Assembly (NCBI RefSeq): GCF_001044395.1
Contig: NZ_JANU01000020.1
Span: 1-37,736 of the forward strand
Direction: 5' to 3'
DNA: 37,736 nt
Origin: Caenimonas sp. SL110
GTDB lineage: Bacteria > Pseudomonadota > Gammaproteobacteria > Burkholderiales > Burkholderiaceae_C
Position 1 is the stretch's first letter, and every line of letters starts with the position of its first letter. Below are positions 25,495 through 34,033 of this stretch, in pieces. Below the pieces are notes generated by a model. It did not search any database and had not been told where the DNA came from. It saw only the letters and a program-made list of their open reading frames with translations. A program made the translations under genes and the position numbers.

Positions 25495-26091
25495 CTACAG
25501 CGGCCTGATATCGACCTTGCGGAACTTGATGATGCCGCGGCCCCACTGCAACGCGATCGGTCCGCTGGGCAACTTGCTGTCCTGGATGTCGACCGTCGTC
25601 ACGCCATTGAGCACGAGCTTGAGACTCGGGCCTTTGGCCGTGATTTCATAAACGTTCCACTTGCCGCCTGCCTTGGGCATGGGCGACACCTTGGCCACTT
25701 TCACGATCGCGCCTGTGCCGTAGGTGGGGTCGGGCCGCTGGTCGAAGATGTTGGCTTCGTAGCAGTTCTCGTCGGTGATCACCGCCGGGTTCTGGCAGCG
25801 AAAGAACACGCCGCTGTTGGCATCATCGCTCGACCAGAACTCCACCCGCATCATGAAGTCGCGGTACGAGTTCTTCGTGACGAGGTAGCTGGGTGTTGCG
25901 CCGCCGCTGGTCGCGTGAATCGCACCGTCGCTGGCGGCCCAGTTGGCGACGCCTACCATGTTGAAGTTCTCCATGCCGCGCGTGCCGTCGACCAGGGGCG
26001 TCCACCCGCCCATCGGCGTCGTTGCGCATCCGGCCAGTCCCAGTGCGAGGGCCGCGAGAGCCGCAACGGCCCCCAGTTTGCTGCGTTGCAT
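25495..26091 (-). CDS. DUF1080 (3-keto-disaccharide hydrolase domain) lipoprotein
   Basis: This 198-residue lipoprotein starts with a signal ending LALGLAGCATT (Cys22). The rest is a single concanavalin-like beta-sandwich of the DUF1080/3-keto-disaccharide hydrolase family: WTPLVDGTRGMENF, SDGAIHATSG, YRDFMMRVEFWSSDDANSGVFFRCQ, WNVYEITAKGPSLKLVLNG, and LPSGPIALQWGRGIIKFRKVDIRPL, which is the typical family ending. Known members act on glycosides or bind sugars, but many are uncharacterised. The gene appears monocistronic; a terminator for the next upstream gene lies at 26191-26225. Confidence 0.9.
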   Translation of the reverse strand: MQRSKLGAVAALAALALGLAGCATTPMGGWTPLVDGTRGMENFNMVGVANWAASDGAIHATSGGATPSYLVTKNSYRDFMMRVEFWSSDDANSGVFFRCQNPAVITDENCYEANIFDQRPDPTYGTGAIVKVAKVSPMPKAGGKWNVYEITAKGPSLKLVLNGVTTVDIQDSKLPSGPIALQWGRGIIKFRKVDIRPL

Positions 26092-26190
26092 GTCGTGTCT
26101 CTTTCGTGTTGTTGAGTGCGACTTGTAAACCCGGGGGCCAAGCTCGTCAATTCACGCTTGTACGTGGCAACAGCGGCACGCTTGCCACGC

Positions 26191-26225
26191 AAAAAGGGCG
26201 ATCACCCCGTCAAGGGTGACCGCCC
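26191..26225 (-). terminator. Intrinsic terminator downstream of Ser/Thr/Gly-rich lipoprotein gene
   Basis: GGGCG-A-TCACCC pairs with GGGTGA-C-CGCCC across a short loop. Read on the minus strand it is followed by TTTTT, so it terminates the gene ending at 26262. Confidence 0.8.
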
Positions 26226-26261
26226 GTGGTCATTCACCGGGTCGTCGGGGCGCCGATGCGC

Positions 26262-26657
26262 TTAGCGCGTGGTCGTTCCAGTGCCGCTCATGGAGCCGGT
26301 CACGCCGGGCGTGGGCGAGGCGCCATTGTTGTCGCTGCCCGGTGCCGTCGTGGTGCCCGGACCGGCTGTGCTGCCCGTGCCAGGGCCGCCCATCGATGTC
26401 GTGTCGGCGGTGCTGCCTGGCGTGGTCGAAGAGCCGCTCATGCTGCCGGTGGTGGAAGCCGTGCTGCCCGAAGTGCTGGTGCTGTCGGTGGATCCGGTGG
26501 AGCCGGTCGAACTGGTGGACGTCGAAGGAATGGTTTCCGTGGTCGTCGACGATGTCGAAGGCGTGGGCGGGTCGGCAGGCTTGCTGCAGGCGCCAAGGGA
26601 AAGTGCAGCCGTCACCGCGATGATTGCGGCGGCGGTCTGGGTGATGGTTCGTTTCAT
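26262..26657 (-). CDS. Small Ser/Thr/Gly-rich lipoprotein of unknown function
   Basis: I choose ATG 26657 (MKRTITQTAAAIIAV), giving 131 residues, because CAGGAG lies 8 bp upstream; an ATG at 26690 would add 11 residues. The signal peptide ends with lipobox LSLGACSKPAD (Cys23). The mature part is low-complexity: TSSTTTETIPSTST, then repeated STGS/TDST/SGS triplets, then a Gly/Pro/Thr-rich end. This looks like a flexible surface or periplasmic spacer without a folded domain. A conserved N-terminal pattern followed by such repeats is common in Comamonadaceae hypothetical lipoproteins. No function can be assigned. Confidence 0.75.
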   Translation of the reverse strand: MKRTITQTAAAIIAVTAALSLGACSKPADPPTPSTSSTTTETIPSTSTSSTGSTGSTDSTSTSGSTASTTGSMSGSSTTPGSTADTTSMGGPGTGSTAGPGTTTAPGSDNNGASPTPGVTGSMSGTGTTTR

Positions 26658-26728
26658 GAAAATACTCCTGAATGGGTTTGTGCAGTGCAAAACGCAACTC
26701 TAGGCAAGCTCGGTCGCCTGGGCGTCGG

Positions 26729-26746
26729 AAGGGGGCGTCCCCCCTT
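26729..26746. other. GC-rich hairpin between antiporter and lipoprotein genes
   Basis: AAGGGGG and CCCCCTT pair perfectly across a CGTC loop. It lies after the antiporter stop on the minus strand, about 70 bp before the lipoprotein start. There is no T-run, so it is not a standard terminator; it may protect an mRNA end. Confidence 0.45.
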
Positions 26747-26805
26747 GTAGGACAAACCATTGCGCGTGACACCTCGCGTGCAACTGCCGCGCTTGCGCCC
26801 TGCTG

Positions 26806-28134
26806 TCAGCGCCGCCTGCCCCGCGCACGTTCGTACGCGGCCATCATGGGCGTCACCGAAACGCCATGCAGGAAGATCGACGCGACGACGACCGATAGCG
26901 TCAACGCGGTGAGCTTCTCGGCAATGTCGGGCGCAAGACCGTGGTTGATGGCGTACATCAGGTAATAGAGCGACCCGATGCCGCGAATACCGAACCAGCC
27001 GATCAGCCAGCGCTGGCCGCTCGAGGCCGTCGAATGGGCCAGTCCCAGTCCCACCGCCACGGGCCGGATCAGAAACAGCAGGACCGGCACGAACCACCAC
27101 GCTGCGCTGTGCCAGGTCACCGACCACAGAAGTGCGCCGATGGTGACGACCACCGCGAGTTCGCCGATGCGCTCGACCTGCTCGTTGAACCCCAGCACGG
27201 CTTTGGTCATGAAGGCCGGCGCATGCTGGGGATCCACTGCGATGGCGTCGGCCACGTCCTTGTCGGGATGCGCGCTGGCCTTTTCGACAGCCCGGTCGCT
27301 GCTTTCGCCGGGGCTTTGCGATTGCTCCAGGTGCCGCAGCGCGACACCTGCCGCGAACACCGCCAGGAATCCGTAGCCGTGCACCATCAACGCAACACCG
27401 TACGACAGCGCGATGAGGCCGAGCGCCAGAAAGTCGTCCAGCCCCACCGCCTCCTTGTGCTCCCTGCGCAGGAACAACACTAGGCGCCCGACCGCCAGGC
27501 CCAGCACCGCCCCCACGGTGAGCCCGGACAGCGTCGCCCAGAGTCCATCCACCAGCACCCAGCGCCATCCCCAATCGCCGATTTCATGCAGGCCGAGAAG
27601 ACCCAGCCCCAGCATCACAAACGGAAACGCGGTGCCGTCGTTGAGACCGCCCTCGCCGGTCAGCGCGAATCGGACGCGGTCGCGATCGCCCGGCGCGCTC
27701 ACCTGAACGTCTGAGGCCAGCACCGGATCGGTGGGCGCAAGAATGCCGCCCAGCAGGATGCACGCGCCCAGCGGAAGGCCCAGGAACAGGTAGGCGACCC
27801 CCGCGATGAGCAGCACCGTGATGACCATCGACACCACCGCGAGCCGAAGCGGCAGCAGCCAGCGGCGGTCGCGCAAGCCCGGACTGAGCTTGAGACCCGC
27901 CGTAAACAGCGAGATGAGAACGACGATTTCGGTCAGGCGCTCCAGCAGCACCTTGTGGGTCACCACGTCCGCCTTGAGCAGGTCGACGCCCCAGGGGCTG
28001 ACCGCCATGCCCACCACGAGGTAGAGCATGGCGGTTGAAAGCGGCAGGCGTGAGAGCACCGTCCCGCTGAGAGCCATGAGGATCAACAGCAGGCCGACGA
28101 TGACGGACCACCAGGCAAATTCCATGCGGTCCAT
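26806..28134 (-). CDS. Cation:proton antiporter (CPA1/NhaP-like)
   Basis: This is an inner-membrane sodium or potassium/proton exchanger of 442 residues with about 12 helices. The CPA1 ion-binding ND motif is present as GEGGLNDGTAF (Asn165-Asp166), with the preceding GGILAPTDPVLASDVQV block (TDP motif, about 134-140) also conserved. In CPA1 proteins the Asn-Asp pair gives electroneutral exchange. A long hydrophilic loop at about 275-300 (LEQSQSPGESSDRAVEKASAH) is Ser/Glu-rich and may be regulatory. A short basic C-terminus (YERARGRRR) ends the protein; there is no C-terminal TrkA domain. Likely role: pH and salt homeostasis. Confidence 0.9.
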   Translation of the reverse strand: MDRMEFAWWSVIVGLLLILMALSGTVLSRLPLSTAMLYLVVGMAVSPWGVDLLKADVVTHKVLLERLTEIVVLISLFTAGLKLSPGLRDRRWLLPLRLAVVSMVITVLLIAGVAYLFLGLPLGACILLGGILAPTDPVLASDVQVSAPGDRDRVRFALTGEGGLNDGTAFPFVMLGLGLLGLHEIGDWGWRWVLVDGLWATLSGLTVGAVLGLAVGRLVLFLRREHKEAVGLDDFLALGLIALSYGVALMVHGYGFLAVFAAGVALRHLEQSQSPGESSDRAVEKASAHPDKDVADAIAVDPQHAPAFMTKAVLGFNEQVERIGELAVVVTIGALLWSVTWHSAAWWFVPVLLFLIRPVAVGLGLAHSTASSGQRWLIGWFGIRGIGSLYYLMYAINHGLAPDIAEKLTALTLSVVVASIFLHGVSVTPMMAAYERARGRRR

Positions 28135-28224
28135 TGTTGCGCGAACGCGCGGCTACGCCGTGTGGGCGGATGCCGCGACTTGGGCAAGCTGCGGGGCAAA
28201 CCGCAGGCAAGCTGGGCGCGAGAC

Positions 28225-29046
28225 TCAGAGCACCGCGAGCGCGCCGGACAGGGCCTTTCTGAAGCTCGGGAACTTGTGCACGTCGCCGTGGCCCGCGCCT
28301 TCCACGCAAAGAAACTGCGCACCCGGTGCCGCCGTGCGAAGCGCATGGCTGTGATGGATGCCGATCAGTTCGTCCTTGTCGCCGTGGATCAGGATCAGCT
28401 TACTCGAAAGCCGCGCCGCATGCTTGGCCGTGTGCAGCGGATAGCGAAGCACCTGGCGCGGCACCCACGGATACAGCTCGTCGGCCAGCTCGCTCATGCT
28501 GCTGTAGGGCGAGACAAGATAGGTCAATGCCGGTGGCTTGCCGGCCTCGCACAGTTCGGCCGCGAGTCCGGCGGCAAGCGCAGTTCCCAACGACTGGCCG
28601 GAGATGACGATACGAGTGCCCTCGTACTGCGCTGCGAAGTGCGCCCAGACGGTTCGCACATCCGAGCGCAACTGATCTTCGCTCGCGATGCAGCCACTGC
28701 TCTTGCCATAGCCGCGGTAATCGAACATGACCACATCGAAGTTGACTTCGCGAAATGCTTCCAGCTCGGTGACGCAGTCCAGCAGGTTGCCCGAGTTGCC
28801 ATGGAGGAAAAAGACCACGCCGCGTGGCTTGGGGAGCTTGAGATGGGCGGTCGACAGGCGCGCGCCGGGCACGTCGATCCAGCCTTCGTGGATATCAGGG
28901 TCGCTGGTCAGGGCCTGGTCCTGGGGCAAGGGCACCGGCTCGAACAACAGGCGCTCCTGGCGGAACCACAGGTAACCGATGGCGGCGCTATAGACCGCAC
29001 CCACCGCCGCAAGGACGCCAAGTGAAAAGAGTGCATAGACCACCAT
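28225..29046 (-). CDS. Alpha/beta hydrolase (BEM46/DUF1749-like), membrane-anchored
   Basis: This 273-residue serine hydrolase has an N-terminal membrane anchor (about residues 3-27). I choose ATG 29046 because AAGGAGA lies just upstream. The oxyanion-hole region is FLHGNSGNLLD, the nucleophile is Ser152 in SGQSLGTA (GxSxG), and the probable acid and base are in IHGDKDELIG (Asp) and EGAGHGDVH (His). The block VMFDYRGYGKSSG is typical of the BEM46/ABHD13-like family. Substrate is unknown; related proteins act as esterases or lipases. Next upstream on the same strand is the PLD-type gene, 121 bp away. Confidence 0.88.
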   Translation of the reverse strand: MVVYALFSLGVLAAVGAVYSAAIGYLWFRQERLLFEPVPLPQDQALTSDPDIHEGWIDVPGARLSTAHLKLPKPRGVVFFLHGNSGNLLDCVTELEAFREVNFDVVMFDYRGYGKSSGCIASEDQLRSDVRTVWAHFAAQYEGTRIVISGQSLGTALAAGLAAELCEAGKPPALTYLVSPYSSMSELADELYPWVPRQVLRYPLHTAKHAARLSSKLILIHGDKDELIGIHHSHALRTAAPGAQFLCVEGAGHGDVHKFPSFRKALSGALAVL

Positions 29047-29167
29047 TGCTGTCTCCTTGTTGTCTTGGTTCCAGCATGGGGCCCGTGCCCGGGCAAGACT
29101 GTAGGAGTCGGGTAGCGCGTACCGTAGGAGCCCCACGCCGCGCGCCGAAGGAGGACCGTACCCCGGC

Positions 29168-30442
29168 CTACAGAAGCGAGCCGAAGAGCGCCAGGAAATG
29201 TTCGTGCGCCTTCTGCGAGAGGGGACGCGTCTTCCAGGCTTCGAAGGTGATGCGCCTGGACTTCTTCAGGTCCTCTTCGAACACCTGCCTTTGCCGCTCG
29301 GCAAATGCGCGATCGTAGATATTGAGATTGGCTTCGTCGTTCAGCCGGAACGAACGCACGTCGAAATTGGTGGAGCCGACCGAGACCATCATGCCGTCCA
29401 CAACCATCGCCTTGACGTGGTACATCGTGGGCTGGTATTCGTACATCTCCACGCCTGCTTCGAGCAGCTCTCCCCACAGGCCGCGTGAAGCACGACGCAC
29501 CGTCTCGGCGTCGATGTTCTCGCCTGGCGTGATGATGCGAACCTTCACGCCCCGCTTCACGGCAGCCACCAATGCATCGCGCGTGATTTCATCGGGCACG
29601 AAATACGCGCTGGACAGGTCGATGCTCTTGGTCGATGCGGTGATGGCCAGCAGGTACATCATCAGCATGCTCTCGCTGCCGCCATTGGGCGAGCTGGCAA
29701 ACATCTGCGCGCTGTGCGTCCCCACTGGCTTGAGCGGCGGAAAGTATTGGGCGCCATGCAGCACGTGCCCGGTGGTCTTGGTCCAGTTGTCCAGCATCAC
29801 GCTTTGCATCTGCGCCACCACCGGGCCCTCCACCTTGAAATGCGAGTCACGCCAGTGGCCGGGGTCTTGTGCGTTGCCGGTCCACTCCTGCGCGATGCCC
29901 ACGCCGCCGGTGAACCCGATGGAGCCGTCCACGATGAGCAGCTTGCGGTGGGTGCGGTTGTTCATGCGCCCGAGGTTGTACCAGCGCAGCGGATGGAACT
30001 TCTCGACTTCAACGCCGGCGCTCTTCATCTTGTCGATGATGGAACTCTCGGCCTTGGAGCTGCCGATCCAGTCCAGCAGCACATGCACCTTGACGCCATT
30101 TTTTGCGCGATCTGCGAGCGCGTCCGCAAACTTGTGGCCGATGTCGCCCGACCAGTAGATGTAGGTTTCGAACAGAACCGTCTTCCTGGCCGACTGGATC
30201 GCCTCCAGCATGGCCGGAAAGATCTGGTCGCCGTTGATGAGTTCGGTGGCCTTGTTGCCGTCCACGATGGCGGGCCCCATCATGATTCCCATCGAACGCA
30301 GGAACTGCGGGTCATCCACCGAATAGAGATGCGCGACATCGGTCTCTATCTTCTTTTCGGTGCCGGCGAAATTGACGAGGATGAGCCCGACGAGCAACGT
30401 CAGGACGATGGTGATGGCGATCAATTTGTGCTTTTTTTTCAA
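29168..30442 (-). CDS. Phospholipase D-like enzyme, cardiolipin synthase type
   Basis: This 424-residue protein has one N-terminal transmembrane helix (about 7-24) and two PLD domains with intact HKD motifs: His165-Lys167-Asp172 (HRKLLIVDG) and His342-Lys344-Asp349 (YHVKAMVVDG). In the family this supports transfer of phosphatidyl groups to make cardiolipin or related lipids in the inner membrane. The first domain also has IGFTGGVGIAQEW, the second VSVGSTNFDVRSF. The start at 30442 is TTG, followed at once by an A8 tract (poly-T at 30432-30439 on the plus strand); the ribosome-binding site is weak. Slippage in this tract could change the frame. It could also be a bacterial ClsB/YbhO homolog. 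Confidence 0.9.
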   Translation of the reverse strand: MKKKHKLIAITIVLTLLVGLILVNFAGTEKKIETDVAHLYSVDDPQFLRSMGIMMGPAIVDGNKATELINGDQIFPAMLEAIQSARKTVLFETYIYWSGDIGHKFADALADRAKNGVKVHVLLDWIGSSKAESSIIDKMKSAGVEVEKFHPLRWYNLGRMNNRTHRKLLIVDGSIGFTGGVGIAQEWTGNAQDPGHWRDSHFKVEGPVVAQMQSVMLDNWTKTTGHVLHGAQYFPPLKPVGTHSAQMFASSPNGGSESMLMMYLLAITASTKSIDLSSAYFVPDEITRDALVAAVKRGVKVRIITPGENIDAETVRRASRGLWGELLEAGVEMYEYQPTMYHVKAMVVDGMMVSVGSTNFDVRSFRLNDEANLNIYDRAFAERQRQVFEEDLKKSRRITFEAWKTRPLSQKAHEHFLALFGSLL

Positions 30443-30540
30443 GGCGGGCTTTTGAAGTGCCGGCCGATGCTAGCGCCACCACTGTCGCTGTGGGGCGCTC
30501 TGGCACATGTGTCGAAGTCGGCCTACAACAGGCCGCGCCG

Positions 30541-30554
30541 CGAGCCTAGGCTCG
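30541..30554. other. Perfect 14-bp palindrome at the phosphatase stop codon
   Basis: CGAGCCTAGGCTCG is exactly self-complementary and includes the TAG stop of the minus-strand phosphatase gene. It may be a short hairpin or a protein-binding site. Confidence 0.4.
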
Positions 30555-31274
30555 TGTCAGATACAGCTCTCGAAGCCGCTCGCGTTCGGCGGGGCCGAGC
30601 TCCACGCCCTCGCGCAGATAACCCTCGATGCTGCCGAAGTCGGCGTCGATGGCCTGGTAGGCGGCCTCCAGGAACTCGGGCTGCACGCGCCAGATCACCT
30701 GCACCACGTGGCCCGGCAAGGTCCAGCCCTCCAGCGAAAACGGCCTGAGCCGCTCGTTGGTGAGCAGGTAGTCGCGCATCACTTCGTCTTTCGGGACACC
30801 CAGCGCATGAAGGATCAATGCGGCTGCAAAGCCGGTTCGGTCCTTGCCGGCTGTGCAATGAAAGACAGTGGGTTCGTTGGATTCGAGCAGGTGACCGAAG
30901 AACTCGGCAAAGCGGTGGCTGTTGCCGCGCACGAAGCCGCGGTAGGTGTCCTGCATGTGCGCCACGACATCTTCCTCGCTCAGGTGGTGGCCTTGCGAGA
31001 TCATTTCCTTGATGACCTGCACGATGGTCGGTTCGATGGCCAGCGAATGGACCTCTACACCCGGCACCGCGCACGCTGCCGACTCTCGCTCGATGGAACC
31101 GCGAAAGTCCAGCACGCGCCGGATGCCGAGCGCCTGGATCTGCTGCGCGTCGTTGGCGTCGAGTGCGCCCAGGTGATCGGATCGGTAGAGCGTGCCTGAG
31201 CGCAATGCAGGATGGGACTTGAGATCGCCGCGCAGGTCGCGGAAGTTGGAAGCGCCGGAAAGAATGGAAGACAT
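30546..31274 (-). CDS. Tyrosine-protein phosphatase (Tyr-phosphatase 3 family)
   Basis: This is a probable dual-specificity or lipid phosphatase of 242 residues. The start ATG 31274 (MSSILSGASNFRDLRGD) matches the family N-terminus; the 31352 alternative adds 26 non-conserved residues. The catalytic P-loop is HCTAGKDRTG (Cys140, Arg146, CX5R), with the phosphocysteine formed at Cys140. The N-terminal GxxNFRDLGG-like motif (ASNFRDLRGDL) and RSDHLGALDANDAQQIQALGIRRVLDFR are hallmarks of this group (related to Listeria LipA and Mycobacterium MptpB). Aspartate for acid catalysis is probably in the LxSEEDV loop. Substrate unknown. Confidence 0.9.
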   Translation of the reverse strand: MSSILSGASNFRDLRGDLKSHPALRSGTLYRSDHLGALDANDAQQIQALGIRRVLDFRGSIERESAACAVPGVEVHSLAIEPTIVQVIKEMISQGHHLSEEDVVAHMQDTYRGFVRGNSHRFAEFFGHLLESNEPTVFHCTAGKDRTGFAAALILHALGVPKDEVMRDYLLTNERLRPFSLEGWTLPGHVVQVIWRVQPEFLEAAYQAIDADFGSIEGYLREGVELGPAERERLRELYLTRA

Positions 31275-31368
31275 GCGGTAATGGTACCCAGCAGCGTTGA
31301 TTCGAAAAAAATGAGCGGTATCAGGCAATTCTAGAATTGGCCCGGCTTTCATTGCACATCAGGCCCCT

Positions 31369-31605
31369 GTGAACCCTACACCCCAACCTCGCAACCCCCT
31401 GCACGGCCTGACGCTGGAAGCCATCGTCACTGCACTTTCGCACCACTACGGCTGGCAGGAGCTGGGGCAGCGCATTCCGATCCGCTGCTTCACCACCGAT
31501 CCCAGCATCGCATCGAGCCTGAAATTCCTGCGAAAGACGCCCTGGGCACGCGAGAAGGTCGAGAGCCTTTACCTGTTCATGCTGCGCGACCTGCGGCGCG
31601 GCTAG
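31369..31605 (+). CDS. VF530 family (DUF2132) small DNA-binding protein
   Basis: This 78-residue protein starts at GTG 31369 and matches the VF530/DUF2132 family across almost its whole length: PLHGLTLEAIVTALSHHYGW, LGQRIPIRCFTTDPSIASSLKFLRKTPWAREKVE, and LYLFML near the end. VF530 from Vibrio fischeri was solved structurally and proposed to bind DNA, but its role is not known. It is divergent from the phosphatase gene with a 94-bp spacer. Confidence 0.9.
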   Translation: MNPTPQPRNPLHGLTLEAIVTALSHHYGWQELGQRIPIRCFTTDPSIASSLKFLRKTPWAREKVESLYLFMLRDLRRG

Positions 31606-31693
31606 CGGGCCGTTCAGCGGCATGGCTGTGAGTGTTATTACAGTCCTGGCGGTATCTGCGGGAACTCGGGGCCGGTAGACTGCTCGGAGTTAC

Positions 31694-32221
31694 ATGAACT
31701 TCCCCCTACAGATGAACCGCATTGCCAAAGCTTTCTCGCTGACCGCCGCCGCTGTTGCCGTGCTGGCCTCCACCAGCGCCTTCGCCCAACTCAAGCCCGG
31801 TGGCGGCACCGGCCTGAATGTGCCCGCAGCGCCAGCTGCTGCCGCACCGGCAGCCCCTCGATCAAGCGCCAATGCCGAAAAGGAAGCAGAAGGCAAACTG
31901 GCCGCAGCCGGATGGCTGGTGCTCCTGGACCGGCGTGACTGGGGCCGCGCGTGGGAAACGTCGGCGGGCATGTTCCGCTCGACGGTGCCCCTGGGCAACT
32001 GGATGGATGGCATCCCGAAGGTGCGCGATCCGCTGGGTGCATTCGTCGAGCGCGTGCCCGGCGAATCGGTCTACAAGACGACGCTCGAAGGCCGCCCCAA
32101 TGGCGACTACGTCACCGTGGGTTTCGTTTCGAAGTTCGAGAAGCTGGAAACCGAGGAAATGGTGACGGTCGTGCGCGAGTCCGATGGCAAGTGGCGGGTC
32201 ACTGGCTACAAAGTGCGCTAA
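31694..32221 (+). CDS. DUF4019 domain-containing exported protein
   Basis: This 175-residue protein has an N-terminal signal peptide (from MNRIAKAFSLTAAAVAVLA, cleavage probably after AFA) and an Ala/Pro-rich linker to about residue 60. The DUF4019 domain then covers the rest: EGKLAAAGWLVLLDRRDWGRAWETSAGMF, GIPKVRDPLGAFVER and GDYVTVGFVSKFEKLETEEMVTVVRESDGKWRVTGYKVR. GGAG near 31685 supports ATG 31694; a second ATG is six codons later. The function of the domain is unknown. Gene is isolated. Confidence 0.85.
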   Translation: MNFPLQMNRIAKAFSLTAAAVAVLASTSAFAQLKPGGGTGLNVPAAPAAAAPAAPRSSANAEKEAEGKLAAAGWLVLLDRRDWGRAWETSAGMFRSTVPLGNWMDGIPKVRDPLGAFVERVPGESVYKTTLEGRPNGDYVTVGFVSKFEKLETEEMVTVVRESDGKWRVTGYKVR

Positions 32222-32256
32222 GGCAGCTCAGAGGCTGGCGTTCATGAGGCTGGCGC

Positions 32257-33006
32257 TCATGGACTGGTAGAGCGTCCGGCGCCCAGCACTTGCGTTGGCG
32301 GCGGCATCGGCATACCCGGCACCACCGCTGGTGAAGTCTGGCGTGCCGCCGTTGCGAACGACGCCGAGCGTGCCAGCTTTACATCGCCGTGAGTCGATTG
32401 CTCGGCCAGTGCCAGGTTGTCCTTGAGCGTTGCCAGCGACCGCTCGATCCAGGCGGCCAGCGCCGGGTCTTTCACGACCTTTTGCGCCCGCTCGAACATC
32501 TGCACTTCATCGGTCTGGTAGCGCGTGCCCAGCTGCGCCATGAACTCGCGGTCGAACTTCGCGCCGTCCAGTTTTTCAAGGCGGTTCAATACCTTGCGCT
32601 GGCTGTTTTCAAACATGGGCATTGCCATGCCACGCGCATGCAGCATGTGTTGCAGCTGCTGGCCGGATGCGCGATGCGTCGCGTTGAGCCGCGCCGCGAA
32701 CGCGCGAATGGAAGCATCGCCCGACTTCCTGGCAGCCAGGTTCGATGCTTCCAGTTCGAAGCGGCTCGATGTAGCCGCATTGCGCAGGAATCCGCGCTCT
32801 GCCCGCTGCTCCACCGGCATGCGTTTGGCGCTGGCCGCCGCTGAGGGCGCAAACAGCGGCACCCGGACAACCGGCCTTGGCGCATCGGCAGCGCCATGGG
32901 ACAGGTCAGTGCCGGGGGGCGAGGACTGCTCTGCCCCTTCCTGCGACAAGGCTACAAGCGGCACGAGCATGACGCCTATCAGAAGGCAAGAGACAGCGGT
33001 TTTCAT
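32257..33006 (-). CDS. DUF4142 domain-containing exported protein
   Basis: This 249-residue protein begins with a signal peptide (MKTAVSCLLIGVMLVPLVALSQ). A DUF4142 domain, predicted to be a ferritin-like helical bundle, spans about residues 90-225: GFLRNAATSSRFELEASNLAARKSGDASIRAFAARLNATH, then KFDREFMAQLGTRYQTDEVQMFERAQKVVKDPALAAWIERSLATLKDNLALAEQ, the standard pattern. A Pro/Thr tail follows (AVVPGMPMPPPTQVLGAG). Function of DUF4142 is not established. It is convergent with the DUF4019 gene. Confidence 0.88.
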   Translation of the reverse strand: MKTAVSCLLIGVMLVPLVALSQEGAEQSSPPGTDLSHGAADAPRPVVRVPLFAPSAAASAKRMPVEQRAERGFLRNAATSSRFELEASNLAARKSGDASIRAFAARLNATHRASGQQLQHMLHARGMAMPMFENSQRKVLNRLEKLDGAKFDREFMAQLGTRYQTDEVQMFERAQKVVKDPALAAWIERSLATLKDNLALAEQSTHGDVKLARSASFATAARQTSPAVVPGMPMPPPTQVLGAGRSTSP

Positions 33007-33105
33007 GGAATGTATCTTCTGAAACCGAACTCGACCGTAGGGTCAGTTGCACACCCATCGCCACGTAGGACGCCGCCTGCGTGACGCGAAATCCCAGGGA
33101 CCTGC

Positions 33106-33930
33106 CTAGTGAATGTGGGCCGCTGTGCTCACGGCCGTGACCAGCGCTATGCCGCCCAGCAACCAGGCGATCTGCGCCATGGTCTCGCGCAGGGCAAGCC
33201 GCTTTTGCAGTTGCGGGATCAGGTCGGCCAGCGCCACGTAGATGAAGCTGCTGCTGGCGATGACCAGGAAGTACGGCAGGTAGCCTTCCAGCCGGTCGAG
33301 CAGCCACCAGCCTGCCAGTCCCCCCAGCGCCGTCACAGCCCCGGCCAGCGACACCTTCACGAGCGCGGACTGCCGATTGCTGCTGGACAGTTGCAAGACG
33401 GCCAGGTCGCCGATGTGGTGCGGCACTTCATGGGCCAGCACCGACAGCGCGGCCACCAGGCCCAGGCGCATGTCGGCCATGAATGCAGATGCGATCAGGA
33501 TGCCGTCGCCAAAGCAGTGGACGCTGTCGCCCGTCAGGACGGCCCATCCGCCGGATCGAAGCGGCGGGGTTGCTGCGTGGGCGTGATGTTCGTGATGGGC
33601 GTGGTCTCCTTCATGGTCATGATGGTGTTCGTGCCCGTGGTGCCACAGTTCGGCCTTGTCCAGCAGGAAGAAGAAAACCAGGCCCACCAAAAGCGTCGCA
33701 AAGAGCGCCTTGGCGCCGATGGCTGCCTCGAAAGCCTCGGGCAGCAAGTGCATGAACGATGTAGCCAGCAATGCGCCGGCGGCCAGGCTCAGCAGGTGCT
33801 GGGGACTGATGCCTCGCGATACGTCGCCGCTGGTGGGGCGCAGGAAACCCAGGCGTATCAGCCCGGCGGCGAGCCAGACGCTGCCGATGCCGGCGGCCAG
33901 TGTGGCTAACAGGATTGCAATCAATGTCAT
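33106..33930 (-). CDS. ZIP family divalent-metal transporter
   Basis: This is a probable zinc or related metal importer of the ZIP (LIV-1-like) family, 274 residues from ATG 33930, with about eight helices. Metal-binding residues are His61 in SFMHLLPEAF (TM2), His138 and Asp142 in HCFGDG (TM4), and HEVPHHIGD (His167, Glu168, His171-172; TM5). The usual TM4 motif is HNxxEG, so Asn and Glu are changed to Cys and Asp here. The cytoplasmic loop at about 97-118 is a histidine-rich cluster (14 His in 22 residues), typical of metal sensing or delivery. No metalloregulator adjoins. Confidence 0.9.
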   Translation of the reverse strand: MTLIAILLATLAAGIGSVWLAAGLIRLGFLRPTSGDVSRGISPQHLLSLAAGALLATSFMHLLPEAFEAAIGAKALFATLLVGLVFFFLLDKAELWHHGHEHHHDHEGDHAHHEHHAHAATPPLRSGGWAVLTGDSVHCFGDGILIASAFMADMRLGLVAALSVLAHEVPHHIGDLAVLQLSSSNRQSALVKVSLAGAVTALGGLAGWWLLDRLEGYLPYFLVIASSSFIYVALADLIPQLQKRLALRETMAQIAWLLGGIALVTAVSTAAHIH

Positions 33931-34033
33931 GCATGGCGGGCGGGCCATGCATGGCCGCCCCTAAGTGATGAAGCGGCCAGTGCGGCCTGCTTGGGGCGAC
34001 ATCTTATCAATGAGGCGTTACGGCCCCACCAGG

